Of a stretch of DNA of 64,000 nt, positions 44,245-52,648 are shown in pieces. The position numbers were made by a program, and so were the translations under genes. The notes below the pieces were generated by a model that made no database searches, was not told the DNA's origin, and was given only the letters and a program-made list of their open reading frames with translations. Origin of the DNA: G965216695 sp965216695. Its GTDB lineage: Bacteria; Pseudomonadota; Gammaproteobacteria; Pseudomonadales; Azotimanducaceae. The first letter of the stretch is position 1, and each line of letters begins with the position of its first letter. Location: positions 3,224,001 to 3,288,000 of the forward strand of contig OZ244212.1 of the NCBI GenBank assembly GCA_965216695.1, written 5' to 3'.

Positions 44245-45288
44245 ATGAAGATCGCAGCAGTCATTGCGGTTGCAGCCGCGGTTTTTTTAACCACGGCGCG
44301 GGCCGAGGATTATGTAGACAGAGCCGACGTGCGTGCGTACATGGAAACGCTGCAGCGCGAGCACAACTTCTCCGCCGAAGAGCTCAACGGCTGGTTCGCC
44401 GCAGCGGAGCGCCGGGACAGCATTCTGGAGGCCATGTCCCGCCCAGCCGAGCGCACGCTGGAGTGGCACGAGTACCGGCCGATCTTCATCAAACCGGTGT
44501 CGGTGGATCAGGGCATCGAGTTCTGGGACGCCAACGCTACCGCGCTCGCGCGGGCGGAGGCCGTGTACGGCGTCCCGGCGGAGTACGTGGTGGCGATCAT
44601 CGGTGTGGAAACCCGCTGGGGTCGCGTGCTGGGTAAACACCGGGTGATAGACGCACTGGCGACGCTCGCCTTCGACTATCCGCCGCGTTCGGACTTCTTC
44701 CGCAAGGAGCTTACGCAGTTTCTGCTGCTTTCCCGCGAAGAGTCGAAGGATCCGCTCACGCTGAAAGGCTCCTACGCGGGCGCGATGGGTTACGGGCAAT
44801 TCATTCCGTCGAGTTTTCGGGCGTACGCGGTCGATTTCGACGAGGACGGCGTGCGCGATATCTGGAGCAACACCACCGATGCGATCGGCAGTGTTGCCAA
44901 CTACTTCAAGCGCCACGGCTGGCAGCCGAGCAATCCGGTGGTGATCCAGGTGGATGTAACGGACGTTGATCGTCTCGATGACGTAGCCAACGAAAGCCTG
45001 GAGTTGAAACGCACGGTGGGTGAGTTGGCAGGCTTGGGTGTGGACATCGACGGCTTCCCGGACACGCAGCCGGCTGCGTTGTTTCGTATGGAGCAGGTGC
45101 AGGGTCCTGAATTCTGGGTCGGGTTGAATAATTTCTATGTGATTACGCGGTACAACCGCAGCCGGATGTACGCGCTGGCCGTACATCAGCTCAGTCAGGC
45201 CATCGCCGAGCGTCGGTTGGCGGACCGCGAAGCCGCGCGCTCACAGGACGGCACCGATGTAGCGTTGGCCGGCCCTGCCGCGCGGTAG
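44245..45288 (+). CDS. mltB: Membrane-bound lytic murein transglycosylase B
   Basis: 347 residues. Signal peptide MKIAAVIAVAAAVFLTTARA with cleavage at ARA-ED; no lipobox Cys is present, so this copy is likely soluble periplasmic. The catalytic Glu lies in IIGVETRWGRVLGKHRVIDAL, and the SYAGAMGYGQFIPSSF motif is family-typical. GAGGAG just upstream sets the ATG at 44245; earlier starts (44203, 44233) would extend the leader. It is inserted between rodA and rlpA. Confidence 0.93.
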   Translation: MKIAAVIAVAAAVFLTTARAEDYVDRADVRAYMETLQREHNFSAEELNGWFAAAERRDSILEAMSRPAERTLEWHEYRPIFIKPVSVDQGIEFWDANATALARAEAVYGVPAEYVVAIIGVETRWGRVLGKHRVIDALATLAFDYPPRSDFFRKELTQFLLLSREESKDPLTLKGSYAGAMGYGQFIPSSFRAYAVDFDEDGVRDIWSNTTDAIGSVANYFKRHGWQPSNPVVIQVDVTDVDRLDDVANESLELKRTVGELAGLGVDIDGFPDTQPAALFRMEQVQGPEFWVGLNNFYVITRYNRSRMYALAVHQLSQAIAERRLADREAARSQDGTDVALAGPAAR

Positions 45289-45373
45289 CACGCAATAGCA
45301 CGACGGGGCGTCCAAATAGACCTGCGCAGCCGGGCGTGCTTCGCACGATTGGTCGAGTCGGAGAGGGTAACGA

Positions 45374-46240
45374 ATGGATGGGTTATCGACGGTTTCAACG
45401 CGAGTGAATCATCGGGTATCGGCCTGCCTGCAGCGGCTGTTGCAGATTGTTCAGCGGCTGGAGTCGCCGAGTGATCTGGAATTCCGACGTTGGCGCTGCG
45501 CAGGGGTGGTCTGCTTGCTCGGGATGTTGGTAGCGTGTCAGTCGGCACCGGTACCCCGTATCCTCGAGCGGCAGGATCGCGCGCCGAGTTCGGTGCCGTA
45601 CGATCTGGCCAGCCTGCCCGATCCGGTGCCGCGCAAGGAACCACCGAGCCGCTATGGCAACCCGCGCTCATACACGGTCCGCGGGCGCACGTATTCCGTT
45701 ATGCCGGCGTCCGATGGGTATGCGGAAGAGGGCATTGCGTCCTGGTACGGGCAGAAGTTTCACGGCCGGCGCACATCCAGCGGCGAACCGTTCGACATGT
45801 TCAAACTCACGGCGGCCCACCGTTCGCTGCCGGTGCCGACGTACGTGCGGGTTACGAATCTGAGCAATGGCCGGGCGACCATCGTGCGCGTGAACGACCG
45901 GGGTCCTTTTCACGACAACCGGATCATTGACCTGTCGTACGCGGCCGCGGTAAAGCTGGGGTTCCACGAGCGTGGCACCGCGCGGGTGCGGGTGGAAACG
46001 CTGGACGACCCGCCGCAATTCGTACTGCAGGCGGGCGCGTTTGTGGACCTCGCCTCTGCGGATGCGCTGAAAAACCGGCTCGTGGCGCTGACCGCGCATC
46101 CGAGCTATGTGGTCACCCAGGGCAGCGATTCGCTGTATCGCGTGCGGGTGGGGCCGGTGGCCGGTCAAGCGACCGTGCGCGAACTGATCAACCGCATCGT
46201 GGGCGCCAATCTCGGCGAACCAATCGTCATCGAACAGTAA
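45374..46240 (+). CDS. rlpA: Septal ring lytic transglycosylase RlpA with SPOR domain
   Basis: 288 residues. A long basic leader precedes the hydrophobic lipobox region LLGMLVAC, so it is a predicted outer-membrane lipoprotein. The double-psi beta-barrel domain has EGIASWYGQKFHGRRTSSGE and VRVNDRGPFHDNRIIDLS, with its catalytic Asp. The C-terminal SPOR domain (about 210-288) binds denuded septal glycan. RlpA cleaves stem-peptide-free glycan in Pseudomonas; the same job is inferred. A GAGAGGG ribosome site precedes the ATG. Confidence 0.94.
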   Translation: MDGLSTVSTRVNHRVSACLQRLLQIVQRLESPSDLEFRRWRCAGVVCLLGMLVACQSAPVPRILERQDRAPSSVPYDLASLPDPVPRKEPPSRYGNPRSYTVRGRTYSVMPASDGYAEEGIASWYGQKFHGRRTSSGEPFDMFKLTAAHRSLPVPTYVRVTNLSNGRATIVRVNDRGPFHDNRIIDLSYAAAVKLGFHERGTARVRVETLDDPPQFVLQAGAFVDLASADALKNRLVALTAHPSYVVTQGSDSLYRVRVGPVAGQATVRELINRIVGANLGEPIVIEQ

Positions 46241-46321
46241 ACGTCAGGTAGACGTTAGAATGTGCGGGTTGGACGTGCCGTGCGCGTCCGCCGAGCACAT
46301 GAACCATCGCCCGGAGTACAC

Positions 46322-47488
46322 ATGTTGAGATGCCCGCAGATCTTGCTGCTCGCGTTACTGTGGAGTGGTCAGTCGCTCGCGGCCGGCGCGCCGATCATTC
46401 CGCCGGCGCCGAGCGTGGCGGGTTCATCGTACCTGTTGATGGACGCCACCACCGGCGACATCCTCGTAGAACACGAGATCGACACGCCGGTGCCCCCGGC
46501 GAGCCTCACCAAGATCATGACCAGCTACATTGCGACGGTGGAGCTGGAAGCCGGTCGGATCAGCATGGACGATATGGTGGACGTGAGCGTCAAGGCGTGG
46601 CGCACCCCCGGCTCGCGCATGTTCATCAAGGAGGGCACGCAGGTGAGCGTGTCGGACCTTTTGCACGGCATCATCGTGCAGTCCGGCAACGATGCGAGCG
46701 TGGCGTTGGCCGAGTTCATTGCGGGCAGCGAATCCGCGTTCGCCGACATGATGAATCAGCAGGCCGTTCAGCTCGGTATGACCGGCTCGCAGTTTGCGAA
46801 CGCGACAGGTCTGCCGAACGAGAGTCACTACGCGACGGCGCGTGATCTGGCCACGCTGACCCGCGCAATGATTCAACAGCACCCGGACGCTTACGAGATT
46901 TACGCGTTGAAGTCATTCACGTACGGCGATATTGAACAACCCAACCGCAACCGGCTGCTGTGGCGCGACCGCACCGTAGACGGTGTGAAGACCGGCCACA
47001 CCGAGGCGGCCGGCTATTGCCTCGTTGCATCCGCCGAACGCAACGGTATGCGGTTGATTACAGTAGTCACCGGCACCAAGAGCGATGACGCGCGAATGCA
47101 GGAAAGCCAGAAGCTGTTGAGTTACGGCTTTCGCTACTTCGAGACACGGGAGATCTATCCGTCGGACCATGTGTTGGAAACGGCCGACATCTGGTACGGA
47201 ATGGCAGAGACGGTTGATCTCGGCATTACGGATCAGGTTGTGTTGACCATTCCGCGCGGGAGTTACGATGCGCTCGATGCGGCGCTCGAAGTGGACGGCG
47301 TGCTGGAAGCGCCGCTGGCGGTGGGCGATAAGGTGGGCGAGGTGCAGATCCGGCTGCACGACGACGTGATCTACAAAGCGCCGCTCGTGGCGTTGGAAGC
47401 CGTGGCGCAGGGTGGCCTCTTCTCCCGCCTGAGCGACTATGTGGAGTTGTTCTTCCGTCAACTGTTGGCCGGCGATGACGCGGCCTGA
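46322..47488 (+). CDS. dacA: D-alanyl-D-alanine carboxypeptidase (PBP5/6 family)
   Basis: 388 residues. Signal peptide then the low-molecular-weight PBP core: PPASLTKIMTSY (catalytic Ser and Lys), VQSGNDASV (SxN) and DGVKTGHTEAAGYC (KTG). The C-terminal beta domain and the amphipathic membrane-anchoring end (LSDYVELFFRQLL) are present. It trims pentapeptides in the periplasm. The ATG at 46322 is chosen for its GGAG site and proper signal peptide. ybeD begins inside its last 14 bases. Confidence 0.95.
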   Translation: MLRCPQILLLALLWSGQSLAAGAPIIPPAPSVAGSSYLLMDATTGDILVEHEIDTPVPPASLTKIMTSYIATVELEAGRISMDDMVDVSVKAWRTPGSRMFIKEGTQVSVSDLLHGIIVQSGNDASVALAEFIAGSESAFADMMNQQAVQLGMTGSQFANATGLPNESHYATARDLATLTRAMIQQHPDAYEIYALKSFTYGDIEQPNRNRLLWRDRTVDGVKTGHTEAAGYCLVASAERNGMRLITVVTGTKSDDARMQESQKLLSYGFRYFETREIYPSDHVLETADIWYGMAETVDLGITDQVVLTIPRGSYDALDAALEVDGVLEAPLAVGDKVGEVQIRLHDDVIYKAPLVALEAVAQGGLFSRLSDYVELFFRQLLAGDDAA

Positions 47489-47747
47489 GGACCCGCAGCG
47501 GATCGAGTTTCCGTGCGAGTACCCAATCAGTGTGATTGCCCGCAGTCACGACAACCTGTTCGAGGATGTGTTCGCGGTGCTCGTGCGCCACGCACCGGAG
47601 CTCACGCTGGACGCCTTCGATGTAAAGCCGAGCCGCAACGGCCGCTACGCATCCGTGCGTGTGCGTCTGGTGGCCACCGGTGAGCCGCAACTGAAACGCA
47701 TTCATGCGGATCTGATGCGCCTTGAATCCGTAAAGATGGTGCTGTGA
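47475..47747 (+). CDS. ybeD: DUF493 family protein YbeD
   Basis: 90 residues with the DUF493 ACT-like fold. It has FPCEYPISVIARSHDNLFEDVFAVL and PSRNGRYASVRVRL. Its biochemical function is not settled in any species; gene position between dacA and lipB is conserved in gammaproteobacteria. It overlaps dacA by 14 bases and lipB by one base or four. Confidence 0.93.
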   Translation: MTRPEDPQRIEFPCEYPISVIARSHDNLFEDVFAVLVRHAPELTLDAFDVKPSRNGRYASVRVRLVATGEPQLKRIHADLMRLESVKMVL

Positions 47748-48376
47748 TGAGTGTGTTGGTGCGCGACCTCGGCCGCAGCACGTACGGGGACGTGTTTCAT
47801 GCGATGCAAACGTTCACCGACGAGCGCAGTGCGTCTACCGATGACGAAATCTGGTTCACGGAACACGAGCCGGTGTTTACGCAGGGGCAAGCCGGCAAAG
47901 CGGAACATCTCCTGATGCCGGGCGACATTCCGGTGGTGCAATCCGACCGCGGCGGTCAGGTGACCTATCACGGGCCGGGTCAGATCGTTGGCTACGTGTT
48001 GCTCGACCTGCGCCGCAACGGACTTACGGTGCGTGATCTGGTGTCCGGGCTGGAGCGGGCGATGATGGCCACGTTGCAGTCGTACGGCGTGGAGGGGTAC
48101 GCCCGGCCGGATGCGCCCGGGGTATATGTGTCCGGCAACAAGATCGGCTCTCTGGGCTTGCGCGTGCGCCGCGGCTGTTCCTACCACGGGTTGAGCCTGA
48201 ACGTGCAGATGGCGCTGGAACCGTTCAGCCGCATCAATCCGTGCGGATTGACGGACGTGGGCGTTACGCAGTTAAGCGATCTGGCGTCCGACGTCGCGAT
48301 CGATGAGGTACGCGCCCGCCTGTTACAGCAGTTGCTGGCGGCTTACGCACTCGGCGAGGCCCGGTGGGTGGAGTAG
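47747..48376 (+). CDS. lipB: Octanoyl-[ACP]-protein N-octanoyltransferase
   Basis: 209 residues. It moves octanoate from ACP to lipoyl domains. The motifs SDRGGQVTYHGPGQIVGYVL, GSLGLRVRRGCSYHGLSLNV (catalytic Lys just before, in NKIGS) and INPCG (Cys) are all present. Two starts are possible, GTG 47744 and ATG 47747. lipA, the usual next gene, does not follow; instead a convergent GST gene overlaps the 3' end by 34 bp. Confidence 0.95.
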   Translation: MSVLVRDLGRSTYGDVFHAMQTFTDERSASTDDEIWFTEHEPVFTQGQAGKAEHLLMPGDIPVVQSDRGGQVTYHGPGQIVGYVLLDLRRNGLTVRDLVSGLERAMMATLQSYGVEGYARPDAPGVYVSGNKIGSLGLRVRRGCSYHGLSLNVQMALEPFSRINPCGLTDVGVTQLSDLASDVAIDEVRARLLQQLLAAYALGEARWVE

Positions 48377-49095
48377 ATGCGGTTGACCCAGGCAACGCCC
48401 GGATGATCCGCAAACTCGGCCACCATCGCCCGAAACGCATCAGGCACGGGTTTGGGCCGGGACATGTCCGGGTGCGCTACGTCTGATATTGGCGCAATCA
48501 GCGCGGCGGCGGTGAGGTCGGCGACGCTGAACGTATCCCCCACCAGATAACCCGTCGCCTGCCCGCGTTGCGCAACGTCATCCAACGCGTTGAATGTGCG
48601 CTCGCGCGCCCGTTGCACGTTCGCATCGCTGGTTACGCCGTTCGCCTTCGCGATCATCGGCCGCGCCAGCGGGAAGGTCGCCCGGTACAGCGTGCGCTTC
48701 AGCGTATTCTTCGAACCGCCGAACATACGTACCAGGTACGACGCATCATTCACGAGTACCGAAAACACCATCGTTCTCACCGCTGGCCCCACCTCGGCGT
48801 CGAACTGCTCTTGCAGTTGCAGCGCCGCGCTGCGCAGCTCAGGGTCGTGGGGATACAGGGGCGGTTCCGGCACGGCCCGTTCCAGCTCGTCGATAATTCT
48901 CGCTGAACCCGCAATCACCTCGTTGTCGCGCACGAGTACGGGCGTCTGCGTTTGTCCGGACAGCTTGCGGATTGACGGCGCGTGGGGTCCCGGGAGGTAT
49001 GTCTCGCGGACGTGGTCTACGCCCTTGTAGTCCAGCGCCCAGCGTGCCTTTTCGTTGAAGTGTGAGTACGCGAACTGATGCAGTGTCGTAGTCAT
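48343..49095 (-). CDS. Glutathione S-transferase-like protein
   Basis: 250 residues. Thioredoxin-fold N-terminus (HQFAYSHFNEKARWALDYKG, then TQTPVLVRDNEVIAGSARIIDEL) and helical C-terminus (GYLVGDTFSVADLTAAALIAP). It is unlike the GST at 30704. Its end overlaps the 3' end of lipB on the opposite strand by 34 bases. It is divergent from a TetR gene 115 bp away, a plausible regulator-target pair. Confidence 0.8.
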   Translation of the reverse strand: MTTTLHQFAYSHFNEKARWALDYKGVDHVRETYLPGPHAPSIRKLSGQTQTPVLVRDNEVIAGSARIIDELERAVPEPPLYPHDPELRSAALQLQEQFDAEVGPAVRTMVFSVLVNDASYLVRMFGGSKNTLKRTLYRATFPLARPMIAKANGVTSDANVQRARERTFNALDDVAQRGQATGYLVGDTFSVADLTAAALIAPISDVAHPDMSRPKPVPDAFRAMVAEFADHPGVAWVNRIYSTHRASPSA

Positions 49096-49210
49096 GTCGT
49101 TTGTCTTGTTGTACGTTGGCGGGAACTTATAGAATGTTAACCATCATATAATAGCAGTACATTTCAGACAGGCACAATGATCGACCCGAGACCCCACGGC
49201 AGCACGCTAA

Positions 49211-49789
49211 ATGGTTAGATACGACGACGAACACAAGGCGAGAAGCCGGCGCGCGCTGATCGAGGGTGCGGCGGCACTGTTTCGCCGTTACGGGTACCAG
49301 GGTGTAGGGATCGATGCGCTCTGCGGGTCCGCCGGGCTGACGCGCGGTGCGTTCTACGGCCACTTCAAGTCGAAGGCCGAGTTGTTTGCGGAGGTGCTGA
49401 GCGGCGCGCACGATCTGTTGCGGCGTTTGCGCGAGCGAACGGGGAGAAGCGAACGCGCCGTCCGACAACAGGGCGTTCGGATTGCGAGCGACTACCTTGA
49501 CCCGCGCAATCGCGATGCCGTAGTGCGTGGCTGTTCGCTTGCATCACTTGCGATGGATACGGCTCGTGCAAACGCTGCCTCTCAGAAGGCCTATGCAGAT
49601 GCTGTGGAACAGGTCGTCGAAGAGTTCATGCGGGGCCGGGAGCCGGCGGAGCAGGATGCGGCGCGTGCAGCGCTGGCGTTGTGTGTGGGCGGCTTATTGA
49701 TCAGCGGCGCGTGCGGGGACACGCGGACGGGCGTTGCGGTGGCGCGTGCTGCGCGGACGGAAGTGGCGAGGCTCCTTGGTCGGTCGTAG
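49211..49789 (+). CDS. TetR/AcrR-family transcriptional regulator
   Basis: 192 residues. The N-terminal helix-turn-helix is seen in RRYGYQGVGIDALCGSAGLTRGAFYGHFKSKAELFAEVL. The C-terminal ligand domain is variable. The intergenic region towards the divergent GST gene is AT-rich and contains TATAAT at 49147-49152. No ribosome site stronger than AAATGG is evident. Probably represses itself and the GST gene. Confidence 0.88.
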   Translation: MVRYDDEHKARSRRALIEGAAALFRRYGYQGVGIDALCGSAGLTRGAFYGHFKSKAELFAEVLSGAHDLLRRLRERTGRSERAVRQQGVRIASDYLDPRNRDAVVRGCSLASLAMDTARANAASQKAYADAVEQVVEEFMRGREPAEQDAARAALALCVGGLLISGACGDTRTGVAVARAARTEVARLLGRS

Positions 49790-49846
49790 GCGACGCCTCG
49801 GGCGTTCTTCCTCACTTACGATGAGTATCAAGCCGCCTCAGATCCG

Positions 49847-52072
49847 ATGATTCACCCACAAGGGTTCGCGGCATCGCTACTTGCCGATGCGCCGGAGGCA
49901 TATTGGGCGCTCGACGACGTTGGCACGTCGGCCGCAGATGGTTCGGGGAATGGTCACACGGGAACCTACTACACGCCGTACTCGCAAACGCAGACACCGG
50001 CCCACACCGCTGGAAACAGCGTTGCATTCTCCGGTGGGCGGGTTGTTGTGCCGAATGCCACGTCGCTCCATCCACAAGGCGACTACACGGTGGAAGGGTA
50101 CTTAAAGTGGTCTGGAACCGGCTACTACGGCATGGTCTTTGGCAACTGGACGCCCGCATACCCGTACGCGGGCGTGAGCATCTTTGCGAATTTGGACCAA
50201 TCAGCGAGTCAGGCGGATGGCAAAATTTCCTTTCGCGACGATGCCACCCGATACGTGGTATCGAATGCATCGAACTTGAACGATGGAACCTGGCGACATT
50301 ACGCGTTCGTACGCAGGGGCCTTGCGCTCGAACTCTACATAGACGGAGTGTTGGAGAACTCGTCCACCCTCACGAGCGTAATTGCCCATTCCCCGAAGTT
50401 GGACCTGCACATGATGGGGCGTGACACGGTTCAACAGGTGCAAGGCAGCGCCGATGAGATGGCGCTGCACATGCATGCGCTGCTACCCGGCGATATCCGA
50501 CAGCGGGTACGCCAGGGTAAGGAACCACCGCCGGTGGTTTCAGTGCCTGGGAAGTCGCTGCCGAGCACGCTGGATCGTTGGTTGGAGCCAGGCAGTTTGG
50601 TTGCGCTCTATGATCAGGTGAAGGATCGCGTTGAACTGTATGAACTGCTCCCCGCGGGTGAGTACACGCAGAGACCGTTCGACGAAGACCTTCTGGCACA
50701 GACAACGGTGCGGGCGATCCGCACCGCCGACTCGGTTGCTGTCTATTTCGAGCAGCTCCATACCGATCGTTGGCTGAAACGCAGCAAGTCGCTGAAGCCG
50801 AGGCTGGTCCCCGTGGCGAGTTCAGGTCTGAATGTTACCTGGACCTACAGCTACGATGCAGTCGGAAACGTCGTTCAGATGGCGAAGCCCAGTGGCACGG
50901 AGGCGTTCGAATACGATCTGCTCGATCGGCTGGACGCATACACGTTGCCGGGTTCGTCGCAGGTGGTGTATGCGTACGATGCGGTCGGCAACCGCCTGAG
51001 TGAGACTCAAAGCGGCGTGACGCAAAACCACACGTACGGCACAACGGACAATCGCCTGACGAGCCAGGCCGGCAGCGCGATTGTGTACGACAGTGGCGGT
51101 AACCCGACGTCCGACCGAGGTGGCGATCGCACGTTTACCTACGATCAGGCAGGCCGGGTGCTGACAGTCACGGACAATGCCGTGCTGGTCGCCACCTACA
51201 CGTACAACGCGCTGGGACAGCGGGTGCGGAAAATCGCGGGCGCCACGGACAGAGACTTCGTCTACGATCAGAGCGGTTTACTGCTTGGCGAGTACGAGAA
51301 TGGGGCCGTGGTCAAAGAGTACGTGTATTTCGACGGCGTACCGCTGGCCCAGCTCGAAGGGTCCGAGACCACGTGGCTGCATGCCGACCACCTTGGCACG
51401 CCGCGTATTGGCACTGACGATACGCAGCGCATCGTCTGGCGCTGGAACAGCGACCCCTTTGGGGAGGCAGCGCCTGAGGAAGATCCCGATGGAGATTTGA
51501 CAGATGTCACAGTTAACCTCAGATTTCCGGGACAGTATGCGGATGTGGAGACGGGGCAGTATTACAACTACTTCAGGACGTATGACTCGACAATTGGAAG
51601 ATATACGCAGAGTGATCCGATTGGATTGCGAGGTGGTATTGGGAGGTACCTCTATGCCTACGCGAATTCGGTTAGGTTGACAGATCCTTTCGGGTTAGCC
51701 GTTATTCTAAACTTTAGTGATGGACCTGTGACATCCTCTGAGAATCGTTCAGGTGGGGGTCAGCAGGTATTTGTTATCCCGTCGGGTGACGCGTCTGGTC
51801 TCCGAGACGCCGATACCATAATCGCAAAGGACGGGACGGTCATCAAAGTACCCGACCCGGTTGTTGTGATTATTTGGGACCAGGGTTCACTGGACTCGTT
51901 CGATGAAGAGAAAGCAGATGGTCTGCCTCTTTTACCTCCTGTACCAAACCCTCTGATGCCAGAAAGCTTACGAGATAAGATCTATCCCAAGGTCATTCCC
52001 GATCCCAAAAATGAGTTTGGTGATTTCTTTTTCGGTGACAAGCCGTTTTTCTTTGAAGAATGTCGAATGTGA
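49847..52072 (+). CDS. LamG-like / YD-repeat (RHS) protein with variable C-terminal tail
   Basis: 741 residues, no clear signal peptide. An N-terminal concanavalin-like LamG domain (EAYWALDDVGTSAADGSGNG onwards) is followed by a linker, then YD repeats such as TYSYDAVGNVVQMAKP and YTYNALGQRVRKIAG. The RHS core end, GQYYNYFRTYDSTIGRYTQSDPIGL, closes with DPFGL at about residue 620. After it comes a roughly 120-residue tail of different, AT-richer composition that I cannot assign. Short RHS proteins with variable tails are often toxins. Upstream codons remain open in frame back to the TetR stop, so the start may lie earlier. Confidence 0.8.
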   Translation: MIHPQGFAASLLADAPEAYWALDDVGTSAADGSGNGHTGTYYTPYSQTQTPAHTAGNSVAFSGGRVVVPNATSLHPQGDYTVEGYLKWSGTGYYGMVFGNWTPAYPYAGVSIFANLDQSASQADGKISFRDDATRYVVSNASNLNDGTWRHYAFVRRGLALELYIDGVLENSSTLTSVIAHSPKLDLHMMGRDTVQQVQGSADEMALHMHALLPGDIRQRVRQGKEPPPVVSVPGKSLPSTLDRWLEPGSLVALYDQVKDRVELYELLPAGEYTQRPFDEDLLAQTTVRAIRTADSVAVYFEQLHTDRWLKRSKSLKPRLVPVASSGLNVTWTYSYDAVGNVVQMAKPSGTEAFEYDLLDRLDAYTLPGSSQVVYAYDAVGNRLSETQSGVTQNHTYGTTDNRLTSQAGSAIVYDSGGNPTSDRGGDRTFTYDQAGRVLTVTDNAVLVATYTYNALGQRVRKIAGATDRDFVYDQSGLLLGEYENGAVVKEYVYFDGVPLAQLEGSETTWLHADHLGTPRIGTDDTQRIVWRWNSDPFGEAAPEEDPDGDLTDVTVNLRFPGQYADVETGQYYNYFRTYDSTIGRYTQSDPIGLRGGIGRYLYAYANSVRLTDPFGLAVILNFSDGPVTSSENRSGGGQQVFVIPSGDASGLRDADTIIAKDGTVIKVPDPVVVIIWDQGSLDSFDEEKADGLPLLPPVPNPLMPESLRDKIYPKVIPDPKNEFGDFFFGDKPFFFEECRM

Positions 52073-52506
52073 ACGCCACGTGCCGAAAGGCTTTGATTTA
52101 CGGTCTGGTCGTGTTAGCCATCACTGGTATGGACTTCTTTACGACTGTGTTTAGCTATCTACCTTATTGGTGGGTTGCTACTTCGGCGTGTGTTTTCCTA
52201 ATCATTTCGTGGGCTAGTGTGAAAGGAATGCTGTTGGGTGGACTAGCGTTCGTCGCTGTGCTTTGGCTATCGATTTTACCGAATATAGAGTGGACGCTCG
52301 TCAAGAAATTCAATCGTACGTGTGATCTACGCCTGCGCACTGGAATGTTCAAATCTGAGGTTGACGAAACAATGTCATCTTTTCACAAGATAAGCGAAAA
52401 CCGCGACAGGCAAACTTTTCTTCCAAAGAGAGATCTGTCTGCTGATCATTGTGTAGTTCAATACGAAAGTGATGTGGTTTCGACCGTGACAAGGTACCCA
52501 GACTAA
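52060..52506 (+). CDS. Small membrane protein following the RHS gene (possible immunity protein)
   Basis: 148 residues, unrecognised. Three hydrophobic stretches fill residues 10-75 (for example GLVVLAITGMDFFTTVFSYL and GMLLGGLAFVAVLWLSILP), then a charged soluble domain of about 70 residues with two Cys. It overlaps the RHS gene by 13 bases and shares its low GC. Position directly after an RHS tail is where immunity proteins sit; the role is inference only. Confidence 0.6.
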   Translation: MSNVNATCRKALIYGLVVLAITGMDFFTTVFSYLPYWWVATSACVFLIISWASVKGMLLGGLAFVAVLWLSILPNIEWTLVKKFNRTCDLRLRTGMFKSEVDETMSSFHKISENRDRQTFLPKRDLSADHCVVQYESDVVSTVTRYPD

Positions 52507-52648
52507 CCTTGTAGAGGACACGGACTAGTGAGAACAGCCGCAACCAAAACTTCTCCAAGGCACTGACTAGCTAACAGTGGAATTTACTTAAGGTAGTGGA
52601 CTAACCCAGTTCGTTAGACGTCTCCGAGCTCACTTTGGTTTTTGCGTC

